A stretch of 64,000 bases of DNA, taken from Cyclina sinensis. Its lineage: Eukaryota; Mollusca; Bivalvia; Venerida; Veneridae. Of the stretch, positions 1-11,368 are shown one piece after another. The stretch lies in NCBI GenBank assembly GCA_012932295.1, contig JAAONU010000002.1, positions 33,009,485 to 33,073,484 on the forward strand. Reading direction: 5' to 3'. Position 1 is the stretch's first letter. Each line of letters begins with the position of its first letter. The notes beneath the pieces are model-generated. The model was not told the origin of the DNA. It saw only the letters and a program-made list of their open reading frames with translations, and did no database searches. The position numbers and the translations under genes were made by a program.

Positions 1-396
1 GAAGAACAAAAATATTTACGCTGATATAACGGATATCTATTTGTCAAGAAGGAATACGGTAACTTTGTAAGTAGTGCGGCAATCAACTGTGTCATCTTTT
101 GAGCATACAATCATTAAATGGAGAAAAGAATTATTTGCGGTTTGTGAATAGTTTTTGAGAAACGGATCTACCGGACATAAATTTTACTGTTAAGAGAAAA
201 CATTATGTTTAGGCATGCTTTTGAAAACTTCATGGCTACAGAAATAAATGATATAAAAGTAAATTATAAACGGGCTACTACCTTCTGTCACATGCATCAG
301 ATGATGCGTGTCTCGTTTTCAAACTCTTTAATATATCTAACTAACATTTTAATGATACATCATTGAAATGTGTCACTCCTTGCAATTATATTTCAG
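1..396 (+). other. 5' flank or 5' intron of the NPF gene
   Basis: No coding exon is visible here. A clear 3' splice site (tttcag, 391-396) opens the first coding exon, so at least one upstream 5'UTR exon must exist. A good donor, GTAAGT at 67-72, could close such an exon inside the window, but no promoter can be recognised and the 5'UTR exon may lie outside. Confidence 0.3.
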
Positions 397-409
397 AATT
401 CAAGACGAA

Positions 410-588
410 ATGAATCGACGTGTATTGGTTCTTATGTGCGTTACCGCCATCATTATTTCTACAGTCACGTGTTTACCAGATGCGATGCTGTCGCCCCCTG
501 GTCGACCACAAGAATTCCGAAACCCAGAACAGCTCAGGCGATATCTGAAAGCTTTGAATGACTATTATGCAATAGTTGGAAGACCAAG
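410..588 (+). CDS. NPF: NPF exon 1: signal peptide and most of the NPF peptide
   Basis: The exon begins at 397 after tttcag, and the ATG at 410 opens the signal peptide (MNRRVLVLMCVTAIIISTVTC). An in-frame upstream ATG at 368 lies before the acceptor, so it is intronic. Signal cleavage is expected after the TC, giving a peptide that starts LPDAML. The exon encodes 59 codons plus AG, the first two bases of the Arg in RPRF, then donor GTAAAG. Confidence 0.93.
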
Positions 589-1599
589 GTAAAGTTTGTA
601 CATGCATAGATTATAACAACTTACAAGCCTATGACTTTAGAATAAGTCAGTAGCTCCATAGTCATTCTTGCATTTTCAGCTTGTTCTCGATATCTGTAAA
701 TATCGACAATAAGACGATAAAAGTTAATAATATTTAATTAAACTAAACTACACTGTTATAAACAGTTATTTTCTATAATTGCAATTACCATCGAAAGTAT
801 TTATGTCCTTTAAATATTGATGGAATTATGATATTTTGAAACTCACACAGCCATGGTGACATTTACTTGTAACACAATTGCTGCATTTCATGATACAAAT
901 AAAAGAACTTCGAAAAAGCTCGAAAAATCATTCGATCATAGATAAAGGATTTAAGAGAATCACATTCTTTTCTTCTGACGTTACTGTTTCGTAACAGAGA
1001 AACAAAAAAAATGCTTTGCGTGGAGAAAATAGCAGAATAAGCGGAAATTAGTAACTTAATTGGCGTGCAAATACCTTGTATACACTATCAACGATTGTTT
1101 TCGCTTTTTTGCATTAAACAAAATTTAAATGTATACTCAAAACTTGCTATATTGGTACCCCTTTGTTGCTTTGATTAGTTTAAATGCTCTTGCACGGAGA
1201 GGACCAGAATACTGACTGGTAAATGACTTCTAACGTCATGCAGATGACGTAGGGTTAAGTAAATGACGTTTATTGTGATATTGTACGGATTCTTGAGAAA
1301 TTGGACATGGCTCAGATTATTGTAAATGTTGGAGATGGTAAAGATTTCGGAGGAACCATTTTACCGTCAAAGAAAAAAAGAACTGTTTTACACTCAAGTC
1401 GTGACAGAAGAGTTTCAGATTTAATTACGGACCCATTTATATTTAGAAAACAATATTTTTATTGTCTTACTACAAAGTCTTTCTTGGCTATTATGATTTC
1501 TGTGTTTGAAACAGATTATCTGCCGAGAACAGAACACACTTATTTTGCTGCAATTGTTAGATAATGCTTTACATAAGCTCTGTTTTGATTTTCTTACAG

Positions 1600-1668
1600 A
1601 TTTGGAAGAAGCGCCAATAAACAACCGGTACAGAACACATTTCAGGCCGAGACTTTAGACAGTGGTGC
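1600..1668 (+). CDS. NPF: NPF exon 2: Phe-Gly amidation site and start of the flanking peptide
   Basis: After the acceptor ttcttacag the exon completes the split Arg codon and continues F-G-R-S-A-N-K. Cleavage after a single Arg (Gly-Arg then Ser) would give RPRF-amide. There is no dibasic pair here. Two donors are possible: GTACTT after 1668 (phase 2, matching the acceptor at 4675) or GTGCGT after 1664 (phase 1, matching an alternative acceptor TAG at 4677-4679). The two choices differ by only a few residues. Confidence 0.9.
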
Positions 1669-2402
1669 GTACTTCCTTATATTTCTATTGACATAACAAT
1701 CATCAGTATTGACTACAATTTATAAAAAGGAAACGTTTTCAAGTTTTGTTTGTTCAATCTTGAACAGGTTTTTGATAATTTAAAGAAATCGTCAGTCTGG
1801 TTCGACCCGAAAAATAATTTAAAGTAAATAACATTGAATAAATCAATGTAACTTTATCCTGTAATATCATTTAATTTTATGTAGCTATTTTCAACGACAC
1901 AAATTTTGCTTCTACATAAACTTCAAAATTATTACAGGACAGACAGGTCTATACCCAAACGTCGCTCTAAATTTATACAGGGCAAAAGAAATTAAATATC
2001 TTTTACAAAAGCAATTCCATGGCAGCACTTATATATTTCGGACCTCGTGCCTTATTTCTGTCGTTTTGCATAGTTACTGAAATTGTGTTACAATATTTAG
2101 CAGAAAATGGAATATGAATTAAGTTTTATCTTAACATTCTTCTAAACGTTTATGTAATAAGTGTTTATTTTCACCGTGACACTCCCTCTTAGGATATGTC
2201 GATGTATGAATATTTCTAATCTGGGGAAAAAAAACTGTTTTCTCCAGCATTTTCATCTCCTGCTGACAATCTTGAAGTCATATGTCAAAAACATTCGTCT
2301 TCTGTACGTTTGTCATTTGGAATTATTGTTAGATAATATCCTTGTCTTTGGTCACTGCACACAAACCATTGTATTCTATGTCTAATTTTAACGTCCAATC
2401 GG

Positions 2403-2449
2403 TGACGTCAATTTGAGTCATATTTTTGTATTGGTACGCACGTGCGTAC
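2403..2449. promoter_or_regulatory. CRE followed by a 16-bp palindrome with a central CACGTG
   Basis: A perfect cAMP-response-element core TGACGTCA lies at 2403-2410. At 2434-2449 there is a perfect 16-bp palindrome, GTACGCACGTGCGTAC, centred on an E-box. Both are in NPF intron 2. They look like bZIP and bHLH sites, but an enhancer role is only inferred. Confidence 0.35.
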
Positions 2450-3300
2450 AATAAAAAAAAATCCCTGTATTTTTATGTATTGGGTGGATCATAATATATT
2501 GGATCTGACAGGAGTTTTCATTTCATATACAGAGGATATTAAATGAGTGGTCATGTGATACAGGATTTATTGCACGAGTCAATAGAAAACGACAAAGACC
2601 AGTTTTGATCGTTTTTTCATAACGAATGTAATAAAACCCCTATGACATGACCACGAATATAATGTTCTATTTATATCATAGACGTTTTGTAGAAATGCGC
2701 AGAAACTGTTTGTTTTGTCTGTATACGCGCGTCATAAGCGTATTGTTTATGACGTTGACATCAAAGTGTTATTACACTAGTGTTGTATAAAAAATAAATT
2801 AGGCTTTATTTCACGCCCACGACATCGTCTATGATATAAAAACTTTTATTCAACGAGTTTTGGAAAATGTTATTTAGCGAGCCTCTGGCGAGCTTTAAAA
2901 TATTATTCCTGGACGATTTGGATAAAACTTTACATGAATGTCAACGGGTGTCAGATTCTTTACTGGGTCTTATCGTAGCTATATTTATTTGAATATCATT
3001 GAAAAAAAGCTGTTACAAACATCCGCCGAAAAAAGTTCCAAATGAAATATCAAAATATGTAGGAAATATTGAGCATAGAGGACATCTCTTTGAAATAGGA
3101 CGTCTATATGATAGCAAATGTTTAAAATGGCAATAAATAAGAAAATAATTTGAAACAAGAAGTAAATGTGTAATGTTTTTGTTACCCGTTTTATTATATA
3201 ACCTATCATATTCACCAGCTAAAAAATCCATATCTGTATAATATTACACGTGTGTAATATAAAATATGTAATGGTTATATTGGAATACAAACAACATTTG
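2440..3300. repeat. Dispersed repeat, second copy at about 16280-16660
   Basis: The stretch GCTATATTTATTTGAA through AAGTAAATGTGTAATGTTTT (about 2974-3180) recurs in diverged form, same orientation, at about 16394-16580. Both copies are followed by a Val/Arg-like TT(A/G)CCCG... segment and AATATGTAATGGTTATAT. Probably a non-autonomous mobile element. Boundaries are not resolved. Confidence 0.6.
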
Positions 3301-4674
3301 TCATATTATAAATACCTGATTCATGAATTGCACATGAGAATTATAAGTTTTCAGCTGTGCTATTTTTAGAAATTGTTTTTTATTTCACCTTTTCTTCACT
3401 TTGTTGTAAAATGATATAAACTGCGTGTGAAAAAAGTAATAAATAAGATTTAGGATAAAAAGATTATATAACTTTGTTTTGCACCATTCGAGATTCACTT
3501 TGATTCGTACACAATTGAAAAGAAATCATATGAATATTAATTTGCCAGCTGTTTACTCAATCCAAATATATCTCCAAATTATTATGAACAATGTTATGAA
3601 TATTACATACCGTGTAGAAATGCACTCATTTCATTGGTCGAGAGTGTTGCACGTGCGGGTCCTTAAAAAAATAATACTTGCAAACTTTTCACGAACGTGC
3701 AAATATTATGCACACTTAAGCCAACTACCCTACATTTCAGTAGGGTATATAATATAACACTTAACAGATTTATGTTTAGGTCAATATGTGACTTTACGCA
3801 CATGTAAAAACACATATTGACCTTAGCATAGGTGTATAACTATATAATATTATACAAAAAGCTCAGTATACTATACGTTTTACAATACTTCAAGTATTTT
3901 ATGCGTTCACTCGCATTTCCTTAAGAAGCTAGGAGAATATTACATTACGTCTCAAGTAGTTTTACCAAACACTGAATAATTCTTATTATGGTCCCGGAGG
4001 AAGCATATTGTTTTGGTCTGTCTGTGTGTTTGTTTGTCATAAAACTTTAACCTTTTTGAGGCCCCGTCGGGGGCATGGTGTTCATTCGAACGTTATACAT
4101 GTTTATAGGACAGTTTTGGAACGAAGACAATATCGTGAAGCATAACCTCATTATAATGAGTTGATATTCTAACACAGCTTTTTTCTGTTAAAACTGTATA
4201 TTCTAATTAATGAAAGTTTTGAAGTTCATCGTATAACTATTATTTGTTTCCTACTTGTTGCAATTAATGTCAGTGCGTTCGCAAATACAGCTTGAGTTAA
4301 TTGGTTTGAAACGAAAATGTAAAAGATTTAAGTGATTTATGACGAGACTGCTCGAGCACATGTGTTTCTAGAATGTTCTATGTTAATTGTAAGGTAAAAG
4401 TAATTTTTCATTCCGTGAAATTGCAAAATATATTTAAAGATAGATAGATAAAAAAATGAAATCACGCGATAGAACCACGAAGATATAAATGTAAATATAA
4501 CTGTTCTTTTTGTTCATCTAAAGTATTGTACGATTGAATGATATTAATACGGAAAAACATACCATTCTCACTTTATTTCATGTTTAAAGATAGAGATGTT
4601 TGGTAGAAAACTAAAAGGAAGTTACATATCTTTGAGTATGTACATTTTATCTTGTTAACTTTTCTTTTCGGCAG

Positions 4675-4759
4675 AATAGATGTTGAGTACCTGTGGGATG
4701 ACAGTCTATCACGTGATACATATGACGTCATTGGTGACAACAACATTCCATTCTACTAG
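4675..4759 (+). CDS. NPF: NPF exon 3: acidic C-terminal flanking peptide
   Basis: After the acceptor ttttcggcag the open frame reads IDVEYLWDDSLSRDTYDVIG and stops at TAG 4757-4759. This is an acidic, Asp-rich flanking peptide of the kind found after the amidation site in NPY-family precursors. Phase 2 is compatible with exon 2 ending at 1668. Confidence 0.85.
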
Positions 4760-4923
4760 TTCTCGACAGCTTTAAAACATCATTAATTTGCTTAGACTTT
4801 CCGCCAGACTTTTAATGACTGATAGTATTATTGACACTTTGAATGTATACAAATAGAAATCAACAAATGATGGAGACCAAACTCGTGGTTCGAACACTGT
4901 GTTACTCTGTTAAATTTAATAAA

Positions 4924-5154
4924 ATGACGATGAAACTGTTGCTCGTGCTTTGTTCTTGTATTCTAAATTGCACTTACAGCTTATGTGTTCAAATTCAAAT
5001 CGACGTAATAAATATATTAAAACGACGCTTGGTGAGAAAAACTGCAAAAGAGAACAAGGGAGACAATGAAGTAACCGGACCTTTTTACGACAACGTTAAG
5101 AGAGGTGCGGATACCAAGAACTTAATAGTTAAAATAAAAATTGATCATTTATGA
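4924..5154 (+). CDS. Candidate small secreted-peptide ORF in the NPF 3'UTR
   Basis: This 76-aa ORF starts at ATG 4924 (an in-frame ATG at 4843 extends it). It begins with a convincing signal-peptide-like segment, MTMKLLLVLCSCILNCTYSLC, and continues with basic pairs or clusters (LKRRLVRK, NVKRGAD). It lies 165 nt after the NPF stop and before the likely poly(A) signal, so it is most simply 3'UTR. No family is recognised. It could be chance in AT-rich DNA. Confidence 0.15.
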   Translation: MTMKLLLVLCSCILNCTYSLCVQIQIDVINILKRRLVRKTAKENKGDNEVTGPFYDNVKRGADTKNLIVKIKIDHL

Positions 5155-5422
5155 TCACTGAGACTGGAGTTCTATATCTTTTATAAAAGACTTTTTTTCA
5201 TTCGATGTGCGTGACTTCAGACAGCAAAAAGTATTCCGTATAGTTCTTAATGGCAATTTATAGAAACAACAGATGCACAATTCCTCTGCTTTCAACACAC
5301 CGACAAGCTTACATCACATGAAATTTTGTTTAAAGTCATCAAGACGGAATATGTATAATTTGTTTAATGTTGATTTGTCGTCTTGGTTATTATTCTTCAT
5401 CTATAAACTGGTTTTTATAGAA

Positions 5423-5428
5423 AATAAA
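5423..5428 (+). terminator. NPF: Poly(A) signal AATAAA for NPF
   Basis: AATAAA lies about 660 nt after the NPF stop codon, with a T-rich stretch (tcttgtttcgttttt) just downstream. It is the first canonical signal on this strand after exon 3. Confidence 0.5.
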
Positions 5429-5470
5429 GGATTAACATAAAAATATCTTGTTTCGTTTTTATGTGTCACT

Positions 5471-5830
5471 TTTTATGCCTCCAAAGAAGGGCATACATTA
5501 TAGCAATCGCACTGCTCGTTTGTACGCTTGTCTTTTCGTCCGTCTGATAGTCTGTGAACATGTCTTGACCGCTCTCAGTTCTGCCTCTTTTTATAGGATT
5601 TCGATATATCTCACCACAGGTATTCCTGCGTAAAGGTGATATGTGGCACCAAAGACATGTGGTTCCAAGGTAATGGTCAAGTCATGAATAATTGTTCATA
5701 TATACTACTATTCGTCTGCCCGTGTCTGATCTGTAACTCTGTGGTATGTCACAGGATTTTGAAATAACTTGGCACGAGTTTTCACAAGGAACAAGCAATA
5801 TGTTCGTCGCATAAAAACTGTAGAATACTT
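5471..5830 (+). repeat. Mobile repeat beginning TATGCCTCCAAAG
   Basis: It begins TATGCCTCCAAAGAAGGGCA and has internal text (GTCTTTTCGTCCGTCTGATAG, TGTGGCACCAAAG) of the sort found in abundant mollusc repeats. A similar TATGCCTCCC end occurs at about 9018 and a related fragment at 4008-4090. The right boundary is uncertain. Confidence 0.4.
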
Positions 5831-6705
5831 CTGACCTTGGTGTTAGTATTCGCTCTTTTACTCATTGGTTAATCATTATAATAAAGTTGTTTTTTATTAA
5901 AAAATAACAAATGTTTGTAAATGTATCATAAACAATCCATGTCCGTCCCTTTTCGTTCCTCTGTACAGCATCAGAAACGTCAGTGGTGAAAATAGTCCGA
6001 CTTAAATTGTCGGTAGTTTGCACACCTTGGCTTAATTTACAAAATCTCTCTAAGATTTATCATTAACGAGACCAAAGTTGCCACTGAGATCCTACTTCAG
6101 TTTTAAGGTTGGCACTGTGTACAAAAGAAGTCAAAACAGTTTGTTTACATGCTTTTATTTACAAAAAAAGTGAAACGGATGGCGTTCAGTGTACACAACT
6201 AATGAAGAAAGAAATATTTTCTTCTCTGCTCAAGAGAATAGTCAAATACACAATGTACAACAAATGTTTATTGGTACCATTTCGACAACGTTAATATTTA
6301 CACAAAATTGCCAGTCAGTTTTACTATTTCCATACAAAGTCTGATCACACGACCACTAATTTAAACAGCTGAATACCTTTTTTTCTTCTGAATATGAAAC
6401 CAGAAGAAAATGAGGAATATAATACTAAGGACGTTCATTGTACTCCTTACTACGTCTGAGTTGAGTTTGGTTACTGTTTACTTTATCAATAGTAGAAATA
6501 TTTTCTATAAATATTTAGAATCATACATTAAGCTATCAGAACAGCTCTTTGGGAATAATAATAGGTTAAAAAAAGAAATCAGTCTCGTTCGATATTTACA
6601 ACACTCATTTTCTGATTAAATATGCATTTCAATTAAAGGATTTATTGATCAAATTATGTGGTAAATTTTATATCTTTAATAAAAGTTATTTAGAATTATA
6701 GTCTG
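5831..6705. other. Intergenic between NPF and the minus-strand gene
   Basis: AT-rich sequence. Short ORFs occur at 6109-6294 and 6410-6619, but they have no splice context or recognisable domain. I see no gene here. Confidence 0.5.
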
Positions 6706-6711
6706 TTTATT
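6706..6711 (-). terminator. Poly(A) signal for the six-cysteine-module gene
   Basis: AATAAA on the minus strand (plus-strand tttatt), about 150 nt past the stop codon at 6858. Confidence 0.45.
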
Positions 6712-6857
6712 ATATATTTTAACTAATTATAAACATACGTTAAATACAATATAATGTACTTTAAAACAATTCAAATATATAATATATGGCAATGAATACT
6801 GAATTTACACTACTAAAGGAATAAGTTCATGTTTGTTTTGCTTTACACGTTTTTTCA

Positions 6858-7181
6858 TCATTTTCCCGAAAACTTCATTTTATTGAACATGGCAAACATA
6901 TTTGAAAAAATCAGCTTGAAAGCATTGTTTCTTGCTTCTCTTTCCTTCTGCAATCTGTCTGCTTGGGCTTTCAGTTCTCTAAAGACAGCCAGTAAACCAT
7001 TTGCTTTCGGAGTTTGTGCAAGCGCAGACGTTCTTGGCTTAGACACTTTGTCTGTGGTTTTTGAAATGTCCGAATTTATGGAATCATCCGAATCTCCAGT
7101 AGCTGGAACAACTGCGATGACGTCACTGTTTTTGTCTATCATGTTTTGGTCACTGTATTTGATAACTACAGACGGCTTTTC
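6858..7181 (-). CDS. Six-Cys gene, terminal exon: Ser/Asp-rich and coiled-coil tail
   Basis: The acceptor atctccttcag precedes phase 0 GAAAAGCCG. The exon gives 107 residues and a stop. The first part is acidic and Ser/Thr-rich (GDSDDSINSDISKTTDK). The end is a predicted helix with charged heptads (FRELKAQADRLQKEREARNN) and a basic, Met/Phe-rich finish (MFAMFNKMKFSGK). It has no cysteines, unlike the preceding modules. Confidence 0.82.
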   Translation of the reverse strand, partial: EKPSVVIKYSDQNMIDKNSDVIAVVPATGDSDDSINSDISKTTDKVSKPRTSALAQTPKANGLLAVFRELKAQADRLQKEREARNNAFKLIFSNMFAMFNKMKFSGK

Positions 7182-9182
7182 CTGAAGGAGATTTGCATCG
7201 TAAAGTAAGAATACAGGACTGACTTTGATTAATCATGTTATTCAAGAAAAATGTAACGGTTACCTACAGGTGTAGAAGTCTAAAAGCTGATGAAAGAACG
7301 AAAGTAGCTGTCAAATGTGAAAATCGTCATATTAAGTAGGCCTACCAACACTTAATATTGCTTGGTGCGAATCACAATAAGCTATTAAGCTTTCGATTCA
7401 ATCCATTTATCTTGATAACTTTGTGTTTGATAACTGTTTGTACATCATCTCTTATAATTATTATCTTGATAATAAAATATGTTTAAACTAAGAACGGAAG
7501 AACTATACAATAATTTAAAATGACATATTCTTGAGAAAACTTTGTAATTAGATTCTGGCGAAGCTTCAATGGATCATAAAATAGTTCTATATGCTCTAAG
7601 ATATTAGAATACTAATAAACATTTTGCCAGCCCTCATTGAATTGAGGCTTTTTTTAAAGAAATATACTATCCTAGGACAAAAAATAGACCATATAAGGCA
7701 TTTTTACCATGGAAATTTCAAGCAATGACTAATATTCACTTCAAACCTCATCCGAATGGGTTAATGAGGTACAGAGAAACACAATGTTTTTCTAAGTCTG
7801 ACCATGAAAACAACTGTTACTTGGTATGTAATCATTCACATTATTAATACCTACTGACTGCTGACAAAGAGCAAACAAAAAGAAAAGCCAAAAGTGAAAA
7901 AAAACGAAATATGATTATAAACATGGCACGAATTTACCCCACCCACTTCATTATGAGGGGAGGTTATCAACGTAAACTTCAACATAAATCTTCGGGGTTT
8001 CAAATTAGCCATAGTTATTTTTATTCATGTCCTATAGTGAACAAATTGGCAAAATATCAAATATTTTTACCGTCTAGTTTAGGAGAAATTAATAACTAAA
8101 ATCTTAGATACCCAATCTTTATCGATTTACCACGTTAAAAAGCTTTGTTACAGTTGAAATATATCTAAAACAGAAGAAACTGAAATTAAATTCTATAAAA
8201 GTTACTGTTGTAAAACCAAAACAATGTAAAACTGCCCAAAACTAGAGAAAACAAGACCTGTCGTTGTGAACGGACATAATGATATGGACCCGAAGCCGTA
8301 CTTAGGACAAGAACAGACTGAATTGTACAGGACACCCAGGAATGGTCACTGTAATAACAATGAACTGATCTACAGTCAGCCTCTAGTCTAATGGTGTGGA
8401 CATGGTCCAAGCAAGATCCTGATATATGTTTAGGTGTGGAAACGTGTTGTTTAAATCCTTCGGATAATAGTCCTATTCACAACCACATCACGACTTTTGA
8501 CATACAAATGTAACCTTGACCTTTGAGCTGGAGACCTGATTCTTGCGTGCGACACGTCATCACCATGTCTAAGACATTTATGCAAAGTCATTTTAAAATT
8601 CATTCAGGGATGTCAGAATTGTCGATCGGACACGACCATCAATGCACTTTTATGAAAAATTCATATAAAGACTTTGGACGTAAACGTGTGACCTTGGCCT
8701 GTGAGCTGGACACCTGAATCTTGCGCGCGACACGTCGTCATCATGTCCAACACATTTATCCCAAGTAATTTTAAAATACAGGCAGCAATGACAGAAATGT
8801 TGACCGGACACGACCATCAATGCACTTTTATATAAATTTACTTTCAAGTCCAAGTGTGACCTTGACCTTTGACCTACAAACCTGGGTCTTGCTTGTGAGA
8901 CATCGTCTTAATGTGCCACATATTTATGCAAAATTATTTCGAAACCCATCAATGACTGACAAAGTTATGGACCGGACAAAAAGCGGACAGACGGACGGAA
9001 GACAATTCAAAAACTATATGCCTCCCTTCGGAAACATAAAAATTGGCTTGAGTGGGTTTGAATCCATGTCCTTCAGTGAAATGTCTCAATCCTACACAAA
9101 TTAATCGAATTGAATACTCTTCGGAGTGGAGGTCGGGCATTAGGAATCTAATACGTAAGCCTGTCAAGGTACAAACGCATAC
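7182..9182 (-). other. Last intron of the six-Cys gene
   Basis: The donor is GTATGC and the acceptor TTCAG. I see no exon inside. The 8511-9045 part is a three-unit TGACCTTGACCT repeat. The rest is AT-rich without recognisable content. Confidence 0.6.
8511..9045 (+). repeat. Three tandem units of about 172 bp with TGACCTTGACCT boxes
   Basis: Units begin at about 8511, 8685 and 8855. Each carries a TGACCTTGACCTTTGA-like box, a TTGCGTGCGACACGTC-like box, ATGTCCAACACATTTAT, then GACCGGACACGACCATCAATG. The last unit ends in CGGACAGACGGACGG and TATGCCTCCCTTCGG. The same building blocks recur at 14802-15108 and 19837-20847. Probably a non-autonomous transposon family. Confidence 0.7.
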
Positions 9183-9331
9183 CTTTTTAATATCTCGGCA
9201 GGTGAGGCAGCATGCTTTTTCGTCTGTTGTGCAAATTGCATCTCTGTTGTTGTATATGTTGGAGACGGGGTTTAGAAGGTCCATGCATCCATAAGAATTT
9301 TTTCCAATCATAACGTAGGTGTCTGTGCAAA
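9183..9331 (-). CDS. Six-Cys gene exon 7: module 4
   Basis: The acceptor ttatattgcag completes a Val codon with the previous exon. The exon then encodes 49 residues starting CTDTYVMIGKNSYGCMDLLN. The cysteine pattern is C-x13-C-x17-C-x6-CC-x2-C, ending CCLTCRDIKK. The donor is GTATGC, phase 0. Confidence 0.85.
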
Positions 9332-9879
9332 CTGCAATATAAAATGAACGGAACGGTTCACCATACATGGCATCTGTCTGTCATACGTACATATTTTTTA
9401 GAAATTTATCAATCGTGTCAACGATTCTGATTTTATGTTTAGACATGGTGCCGATAACTGACATAGGATTATGTTGAGTTGAATGGTGATGACTTGTATG
9501 TGTTGAGAATATGTTTTTATTTTATGTTTTCCTGTGAATTATAGAGTTTTCTCAGTAAATTAAAACTGTGGAATACCATTTTTTTTCACTTTTTGCCGTA
9601 CTACTTTTATTTTTTTCAGGTATTTTTTGTAATTTTTTAAAATTTTCATTTCACAATTGCGTAAATTTAAATAAAGGTAAATGTTTTTTTTCAGTTTCTT
9701 TAGATGATACAGTTAGATAAGATGTTTGAGATACTTGTATCTGAAATAGATGTCAGAACTATTTTCTATTGCTGTATCAATGAAGATTGGAAATAAAGCG
9801 GCTAGCTATTATTTTGGGCCCTCCACAGAGAACAAAAAATTCTAAATTTTAGTTTGTCAAGAAAACATAAAATAAAAAG

Positions 9880-9992
9880 AAAATTTGTTTGTTTCAGTGA
9901 AATATCAATTTTATTTCACGAGTGGCGAAAATATATGTTTTTGGTCTTCACTTGTGAAATAAAATTGATATTTCACTGAAGCAAACAAATTT
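9880..9992. repeat. Hairpin with arms of about 40 bp
   Basis: AAATTTGTTTG..TTCAGTGAAATATCAATTTTATTTCAC is followed by a loop of about 34 nt and then its near-perfect reverse complement ending CAAACAAATTT. In the intron it would form a stable stem. It may be a miniature inverted-repeat element. Confidence 0.75.
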
Positions 9993-10222
9993 CCTCTATA
10001 TGTTTTAATCTCTAGTGCGTGCACGTTTTTTTCTTTTAACTCTTCTAAGATTGACAAATGTTATATACTTGAGCGTTTCAGTTATAGATTATACACATAA
10101 ATTTCTTTATATATGTGTTATTCAGAATCATGTAAATTTATCATAAATCAGTGCAGTTCTGACATGTATGGATTATTCCTGTATTATCATTATCATCTTG
10201 AGTGTTGTTAAACACCTCCTAC

Positions 10223-10277
10223 CTGGTGTGTCTGTTTTCCCGGCATATTGGACACCTCCTGCGACATTCTCAGTATC
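10223..10277 (-). CDS. Six-Cys gene exon 6: short linker
   Basis: A small 55-nt exon between ttcttcacttcag and donor GTAGGA, phase 0 in and phase 1 out. It encodes DTENVAGGVQYAGKTDTP. It was placed because the phase break between exons 5 and 7 requires a 0-to-1 linker, the same phases as linker exon 4. Confidence 0.72.
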
Positions 10278-11368
10278 CTGAAGTGAAGAAAATGTCCTGC
10301 TTACCACTGCGGCATGACTTTGGTATAGTTTATACCTACTACATGCGAATTCATATGTATTGAAATTTGTGTGCCCTATTTCTGACAATATCAGGTTTCA
10401 GAGTCATCAAAGTCGCCCACTGACTTAAATGTACTTGTAAAGCAGAAATATTTATGAATACGCTTTAAAGTACATTTGACGAAAACTATCTATACATTTT
10501 GAATTAACGACATACATTGTTTCAATCTGTCTATGGTTTGTTGGGGCTTCTTAAATCCTTTGATATATCTTAATTCTGACATAACATACTTTCTATATCT
10601 GCCCTTGTTTTCACGTTACACTTGCATGTTTTTTTCTTCAGTTTGTCACACACATTCATTTCACCCTATCTATTCATGATGTGCAAAACGAGTGCAATAT
10701 TTAACAAAACAACTGTTTATAAGTTCATTGTGGTAAGGAGCACAGTAAACTAAAATTAAACCGAGATATAAATAGATCAGTAGGGTAAATTTAAACACGG
10801 GTAATACTGGCGCAGAAATGGAACAGTTTTAAAATCAAGAAAACACGCATAAAGCTGATATGTTTAAAGGCCCAGTTTCGCTTACACAGAGAAACTAAAA
10901 TAGTAGGATTTATATAAGTGTTTTAGTATGCTTTCAAGGCTGATTCTCATAATCCAAACAACTAAATACAAGCCCATACTATGGATATATGAATGGTCGT
11001 TAGAACCATAGTTACAACTTATAGCACATACGTAAGGTCCTGATATTTTAGTGTATATCATCTTTGTGAAAAGTAATATTATTTTTTCTCTTTTTTTGTA
11101 CAAATTTACAACAAATGAAATGAACGACTAAATTTATCTAAAAAATGGTATACTGCTTTTTTATATTGGTCAATTTTATTAATATATGGCAATTTTCGGA
11201 AAACAAGGGGAAAACGGTATTGACGGCGCTGTGAGTTTTGAAATGACAGACGGAGAATAAATGTTATACTTTTTGAGGTTTAATCATATCTGACTACGAT
11301 ATGACTATTTTATTGATGCAAACACACATTTTGCCATTATTGCTTTTTTGATAAATATTTATTTTTAC

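Larger units (their letters stand above)
1669..4674 (+). other. NPF intron 2
   Basis: AT-rich intron of about 3 kb with no supportable exon. It contains a canonical CRE, a 16-bp palindrome, one copy of a dispersed repeat (about 2440-3300), and a short piece of a common mobile repeat around 4008-4090 (GGTCCCGGAGGAAGCATATT and CCCCGTCGGGGGCATGG). Confidence 0.7.
397..5445 (+). other. NPF: Neuropeptide F precursor gene (three coding exons)
   Basis: The gene encodes a secreted neuropeptide precursor of about 110 aa. Order: signal peptide, NPF peptide of about 40 aa, Gly-Arg amidation/cleavage site, acidic C-flanking peptide. Coding exons are 410-588, 1600-1668 and 4675-4759. The mature peptide has the PP-fold signature: a Pro-rich N-terminus (SPPGRPQEF), an amphipathic helix (QLRRYLKALNDYY) and the C-terminus GRPRF followed by Gly, the amide donor. 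This closely matches known molluscan NPFs such as that of Aplysia, which end in GRPRF-amide and act through NPY/NPF-type receptors in feeding and reproduction. The first intron falls after the second base of the Arg codon of RPRF, the position known from NPY-family genes. The second intron is about 3 kb. The 3'UTR runs to an AATAAA at 5423. Confidence 0.93.

Noticed and set aside
6829..7185. Plus-strand 118-aa ORF
   Set aside because: Shadow of the minus-strand terminal exon of the six-Cys gene, which has a phase-consistent acceptor and upstream exons.
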